This document shows positions 60,723 to 64,000 of a stretch of DNA of 64,000 nucleotides, in pieces (the first letter of the stretch is position 1; every line of letters begins with the position of its first letter). The position numbers and the translations under genes are program-made. Source of the DNA: Nocardia takedensis NBRC 100417 (GTDB taxonomy: Bacteria > Actinomycetota > Actinomycetes > Mycobacteriales > Mycobacteriaceae); assembly GCF_000308695.1 (NCBI RefSeq), contig NZ_BAGG01000092.1:28756-92755 (forward strand). Reading direction: 5' to 3'. The notes beneath the pieces were generated by a model. The model saw nothing but the letters and a program-made list of their open reading frames with translations, searched no databases and was not told the DNA's origin.

Positions 60723-61141
60723 GCCCACCCCCGACCGACGCCACGACACGCGGCAGCCGCGCCGACCAGCGGGTGCCGCGGTAGCCCCTGTCCCGAGCGG
60801 GCCCGCGCGGCTCGCGATCGTCGGTGACACGCCCGTGGCGGGCATCGCGAGTCGAGAGATTCGTCACGCTCACCATTCCGCGCGGGCACCGCACTTCCCG
60901 GACGTTCGGCGCGAATACCGCTCGGAGCGTCGTCGGGACCGTTGTACGCCAACCGGTTCCAACGGGCCTACACGCGACCACAATCGACACCTCTGGAGCA
61001 ACGGCGGTTTCGCGAGCACGCTCCGGAATCCGCGCGGGCGAACGGTTTACCAGCCGAGCCCGTCAAAGCCCGTTCCAGGCAACCCGATCCACGCCTGACC
61101 TCGACACTTCCCGGAAATCGACCAAAGCCCACCGACGGATT
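60723..61141. other. Intergenic region left of the smc 3' duplicates
   Basis: About 420 nt with no convincing gene on either strand. No promoter, terminator or repeat was assigned. The adjacent 61142-61335 holds decayed copies of the smc end. Confidence 0.35.
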
Positions 61142-61316
61142 CGGCTCGCCACGCCGACCGGTGTCGGAGTGTCACCGCGCAAACGCCGCGAGATCACCCG
61201 TGACAGCAGTAGCCCGCCCCACCGGTCTCGGCTCGCCCCGCTGACCGAAGCTCGCCACGCCGACCGAAGTCGCAGTATCACCGCGCAAACGCCACGAGAT
61301 CACCCGCGTGACAGCA
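61142..61316 (-). repeat. Two decayed duplicates of the 3' end of smc
   Basis: The last 65-70 bp of smc recur at 61142-61207 and 61249-61316, just past the smc stop. The shared GCTCGCC anchor is at 61339 (smc), 61250 and 61144, so the periods are 89 and 106 nt. The left copy still encodes VISRRLRGDTPTPVGVAS on the minus strand, against VISQRLRGDTPTPVGAAS at the true end. A short extra fragment lies at 61229-61248. Confidence 0.85.
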
Positions 61317-61335
61317 CCAGCCCACGCCGCCGGTG

Positions 61336-64000
61336 TCAGCTCGCCGCGCCGACCGGTGTCGGGGTGTCGCCGCGCAGGCGCTGCGAGATCACCTGGGTGA
61401 TGCCGTCACCGCGCATGCTGACGCCGTAGAGCGCGTCGGCGATCTCCATCGTCGGTTTCTGGTGGGTGATGACGATCAGCTGGCTCTTCTCCCGCAACTG
61501 CTCGAACAGGCCGATCAGCCTGCGCAGATTGGTGTCGTCGAGCGCGGCCTCCACCTCGTCCATGACGTAGAAGGGCGAGGGGCGGGCGCGGAAGATGGCC
61601 ACCAGCAACGCGACCGCCGTCAGCGACTTCTCACCGCCGGAGAGCAGCGAGAGCCGTTTGACCTTCTTCCCCGGCGGCCGGGCCTCGACCTCGATGCCGG
61701 TGGTGAGCATGTCGGAGGGGTCGGTGAGCACCAGCCGGCCCTCGCCGCCCGGGAACAGTTTCGCGAAGACGCCGACGAATTCGCGTTCCACGTCCTCGTA
61801 GGCTTCGGTGAAGACTTGGAGGATGCGGGCGTCGACCTCGGCGACCACCTCGAGCAGATCCTTGCGCGCGCTCTTGACGTCCTCGAGTTGGGTGGCCAGG
61901 AAGTTGTAGCGCTCCTCGAGCGCGGCGAACTCCTCGAGTGCGAGCGGGTTCACCTTGCCCAGGGTGCTCAGATCCTTCTCCGCGCGGCGGGCCCGACGTT
62001 CCTGGGAGGCGCGGTCGAAGGGCATCGGCGCGGGCGCGGTGACCTGTTCGCCGCGTTCCTTGGCCTGCTCGTATTCGGCCATCTCCAGATCCGAGGGCGG
62101 CAGCGGGACGTCGGGACCGTATTCGGCGATCAGGTCCGACAGCGCGATGCCGAAGGTCTCGGCGATGGTCGCCTCCAACTGTTCGATGCGCAGCGCCGCC
62201 TGCGCTTTGGCGACTTCGTCGCGGTGCACGGCGTCGGTGAGCTGGGTCAGTTGGCCCGCGAGCGCGCGCGCCCGTTCCTTGACCTGGTCGAGTTGGCCGG
62301 CGACCTCGGTGCGGCGGCGCACCAGCTCGTCGCGGCGCGCGCCCGCCTCGGCGACCACCTTCTCCAGTTCGGCGGCCACCCGCGCCCCGGATTCGGCGAC
62401 GGCCGCCGCCAGGGCCGCCGCCTGCCTGCGCGCGGCCTGCGCGCGTTCGGCCCGCGCCCTGGTCTCGCGTTCGGCGCGGGCGGCGCGACGCAGCGAATCG
62501 GCTTTGCCGCGCACCGATTCCGCGCGCTCCTCGGCGGTGCGCACCGCCAGGCGGGCCTCGACCTCCATCGTGCGGGCCTCGGCCAGCGCGGCGGCGGCTT
62601 CTTCCCGGGCGCGGCCCGCGGCCTCGGTGCCGGCCGCACCGGCCCCGTCGTCGTCGCCGTGTTCGAGTTCGACCGCGCGCAGCCTGTCCTCGAGGTCGGC
62701 CAGATCGGTCAGTGTCTTCTCGCGGCCCGCCTCGGCTTCGGCGCGCTGGTCGGTCAGGCGCGCGGTGTCGGCCTCGGCGGCGCGGGCGGCCTGACCGAGT
62801 CTGCCGAGCCGGTCGTAGATCGCCAGCAGCGCCTGATCGGATTCGTGCAGTGCCAGCAGCGCCTGATCGGCGGCGTCCTTGCGGTCGGTCTGCTCGTCCA
62901 GCGCGCCCGACAGCGCGGCCTCGAGTTCTTCGGCGCGGCGGCGCGCGGCGACGAGTTCGGCCTCCGTGGCGTCGATCTCGGCCTGGATCTCGAGTTGGCT
63001 GGGCGCGCGGTCGGAGCCGCCGAGCACCCATCCGCTGCCGCGCAGATCGCCGTCGCGGGTGACCACCCGCAGGTCGGGGCGTTCGGCGACGAGCGAGCCC
63101 GCCTGGTCGAGATCCTCGACCACGGCCACGCCCGCGCTCAGCGCCGTCAGTGCGCCGCGCACCTGCTCCGGGCAGTCGACGACCTCGCCGAGCCAGCGCG
63201 CCGAACCCGGCAGGGGCGCGCGCCCGGCGGCGGGGTCGGCGGCGGCGAAGACCAGCGCGACCCGCCCGCCGTCGGCCTCCTTCAAGGCCGCGAGGGCGGC
63301 GTGCGCGGTCGCGTCGGAATCGGCGGCGACGGCGTCCGCGAGCGGGCCGAGGGTGGCGGCGACGGCGGCCTCGAACCCCGCGTGCACGCGCAACATCCCC
63401 GACAGCGGCCCGAGCAGCCCCTCGGCGCGGTGCTCGGCCAGCCAGGCCGACCCGTCGCGGCGGGCCAGGTTCATACCGAGGGCTTCCACCCGGGCGGCCA
63501 GCGAGGCCACCCGCTTCCCGGCGTCACGATCCTGTTCGCGCAGTTCGGCGACCCGCTGATCGGCCATCTCCTGCGCCTGCACGGCGTGTTCGTGCTGGGC
63601 GTCGAGACCTTCCTCACCGGCGTCGAGTTCGGCGAGTTCGCCCTGCACCGCCTCGAACTCCTCGCGCGCGGCGTCGCCGCGCTGCCTGGCCTCGGTGATC
63701 GCCACCGACAGCCGAGCGATATCGGTGTCCACCGACTGCGCGCGGATGCGCAGGGATTCGACCTGGCCGGTCAGCCGGGCCAGCCCCTCGCGGCGGTCGG
63801 CGATGGCGCGCACGGCCGCCAGGTGGGCCTGTTCGGCGGTCTTGGCCGCCATCTCGCGCTCGCCCAGCGCGTCGCGGGCGAATTCGAGGGTTTCGGCGGC
63901 GATCTCCACGGCCTCGCGCAGTTCGGCCTCCTCGGCCTCCACCCGCGCCGCCTCGGCCTCGAGCTGATCGGGGTCGCGGCCGCTGCCGACCTGCGCGGGC
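61336..64000 (-). CDS. smc: Chromosome segregation protein SMC, C-terminal part (runs off the window)
   Basis: The frame is open through the right edge, so this is the C-terminal 887 codons or so of a protein near 1,200 residues. The window starts in the first coiled coil, passes the hinge domain (GLLGPLSGMLRVHAGFEAAV region), the long second coiled coil rich in Ala, Arg and Glu, and ends with the ATPase C-terminal lobe: signature LSLLSGGEKSLTAVAL and Walker B FYVMDEVEAALDD. SMC dimers with ScpAB organise and segregate the chromosome. It is followed by decayed copies of its own end. Confidence 0.96.
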   Translation of the reverse strand, partial: PAQVGSGRDPDQLEAEAARVEAEEAELREAVEIAAETLEFARDALGEREMAAKTAEQAHLAAVRAIADRREGLARLTGQVESLRIRAQSVDTDIARLSVAITEARQRGDAAREEFEAVQGELAELDAGEEGLDAQHEHAVQAQEMADQRVAELREQDRDAGKRVASLAARVEALGMNLARRDGSAWLAEHRAEGLLGPLSGMLRVHAGFEAAVAATLGPLADAVAADSDATAHAALAALKEADGGRVALVFAAADPAAGRAPLPGSARWLGEVVDCPEQVRGALTALSAGVAVVEDLDQAGSLVAERPDLRVVTRDGDLRGSGWVLGGSDRAPSQLEIQAEIDATEAELVAARRRAEELEAALSGALDEQTDRKDAADQALLALHESDQALLAIYDRLGRLGQAARAAEADTARLTDQRAEAEAGREKTLTDLADLEDRLRAVELEHGDDDGAGAAGTEAAGRAREEAAAALAEARTMEVEARLAVRTAEERAESVRGKADSLRRAARAERETRARAERAQAARRQAAALAAAVAESGARVAAELEKVVAEAGARRDELVRRRTEVAGQLDQVKERARALAGQLTQLTDAVHRDEVAKAQAALRIEQLEATIAETFGIALSDLIAEYGPDVPLPPSDLEMAEYEQAKERGEQVTAPAPMPFDRASQERRARRAEKDLSTLGKVNPLALEEFAALEERYNFLATQLEDVKSARKDLLEVVAEVDARILQVFTEAYEDVEREFVGVFAKLFPGGEGRLVLTDPSDMLTTGIEVEARPPGKKVKRLSLLSGGEKSLTAVALLVAIFRARPSPFYVMDEVEAALDDTNLRRLIGLFEQLREKSQLIVITHQKPTMEIADALYGVSMRGDGITQVISQRLRGDTPTPVGAAS

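Noticed and set aside
1..64000. tRNA, rRNA, insertion sequence or phage genes
   Set aside because: None seen: no transposase or integrase other than XerC, no terminal inverted repeats with target duplications, and no cloverleaf-like sequence was noticed by eye.

Overview
The window is high-GC actinobacterial chromosome. The order PBP-lipoprotein, GNAT, ispG, rip1, dxr, rlmN, cdsA, frr, pyrH, tsf, rpsB, M23 peptidase, xerC, dprA, comM, yraN, DUF2469, rnhB, lepB, rplS, trmD, rimM, khpA, rpsP, ffh, glnD, glnK, amt, ftsY, smc is the same order and orientation as the Rv2864c to Rv2922c stretch of Mycobacterium tuberculosis. The gene content between these markers suggests Nocardia or a close mycolic-acid relative. 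The species cannot be told from this sequence. No rRNA, tRNA, CRISPR array, prophage or insertion sequence was seen.

Layout. 0.1-8.8 kb: nitrobindin, PBP-lipoprotein, GNAT, ispG, rip1 and dxr (isoprenoid precursors and envelope), DUF2631, and a LysR regulator divergent from DUF5997. 9.3-12.4 kb: a small defence or toxin island with vapBC, an unknown ORF and an AbiEi/AbiEii pair whose toxin carries an in-frame TGA. 12.6-18.7 kb: rlmN, a LapA-like protein, cdsA-frr-pyrH and rpsB-tsf. 19-25 kb: accessory block with a secreted Ser/Thr-rich protein plus an M23 peptidase, DUF1990, a GAF-ANTAR regulator, an alkylsulfatase, two DUF202 membrane proteins and an acetoacetate-decarboxylase-fold protein. 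25.4-33.5 kb: xerC, GNAT, dprA-comM-yraN, DUF2469, rnhB, lepB, rplS. 33.6-39.6 kb: membrane protein, tex, and an acyl-CoA synthetase divergent from a GAF-LuxR regulator. 39.7-41.6 kb: the rpsP-khpA-rimM-trmD ribosome operon. 41.7-51.5 kb: accessory enzymes (RibD-like reductase, Uma2, amidohydrolase, two LLM flavin monooxygenases, PPOX-fold protein, CPT-like kinase) and unknown genes. 51.6-64 kb: ffh, the amt-glnK-glnD nitrogen-signalling operon, ftsY, DUF2237 and the 3' part of smc, which runs off the right edge.

How it works together. The conserved minus-strand backbone is housekeeping: the MEP pathway, phospholipid activation, translation factors, the SRP pathway (ffh, ftsY), signal peptidase, SMC and nitrogen sensing. 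Accessory genes, mostly on the plus strand, are inserted between backbone operons. Many of these start directly 6-7 nt after a TANNNT -10 box, so they are probably leaderless transcripts.

The most unusual features are short decayed duplications. The 3' end of ffh, the 3' end of smc and the 3' end of a small unknown gene are each repeated directly downstream of the gene, and two more intergenic regions contain imperfect tandem repeats. Two genes are split by in-frame stops that single C-to-T changes would explain. Two ribosomal-protein operons share an identical 19-bp promoter block. The amt promoter region carries GAAAC repeats at the 22-bp spacing of a GlnR operator.
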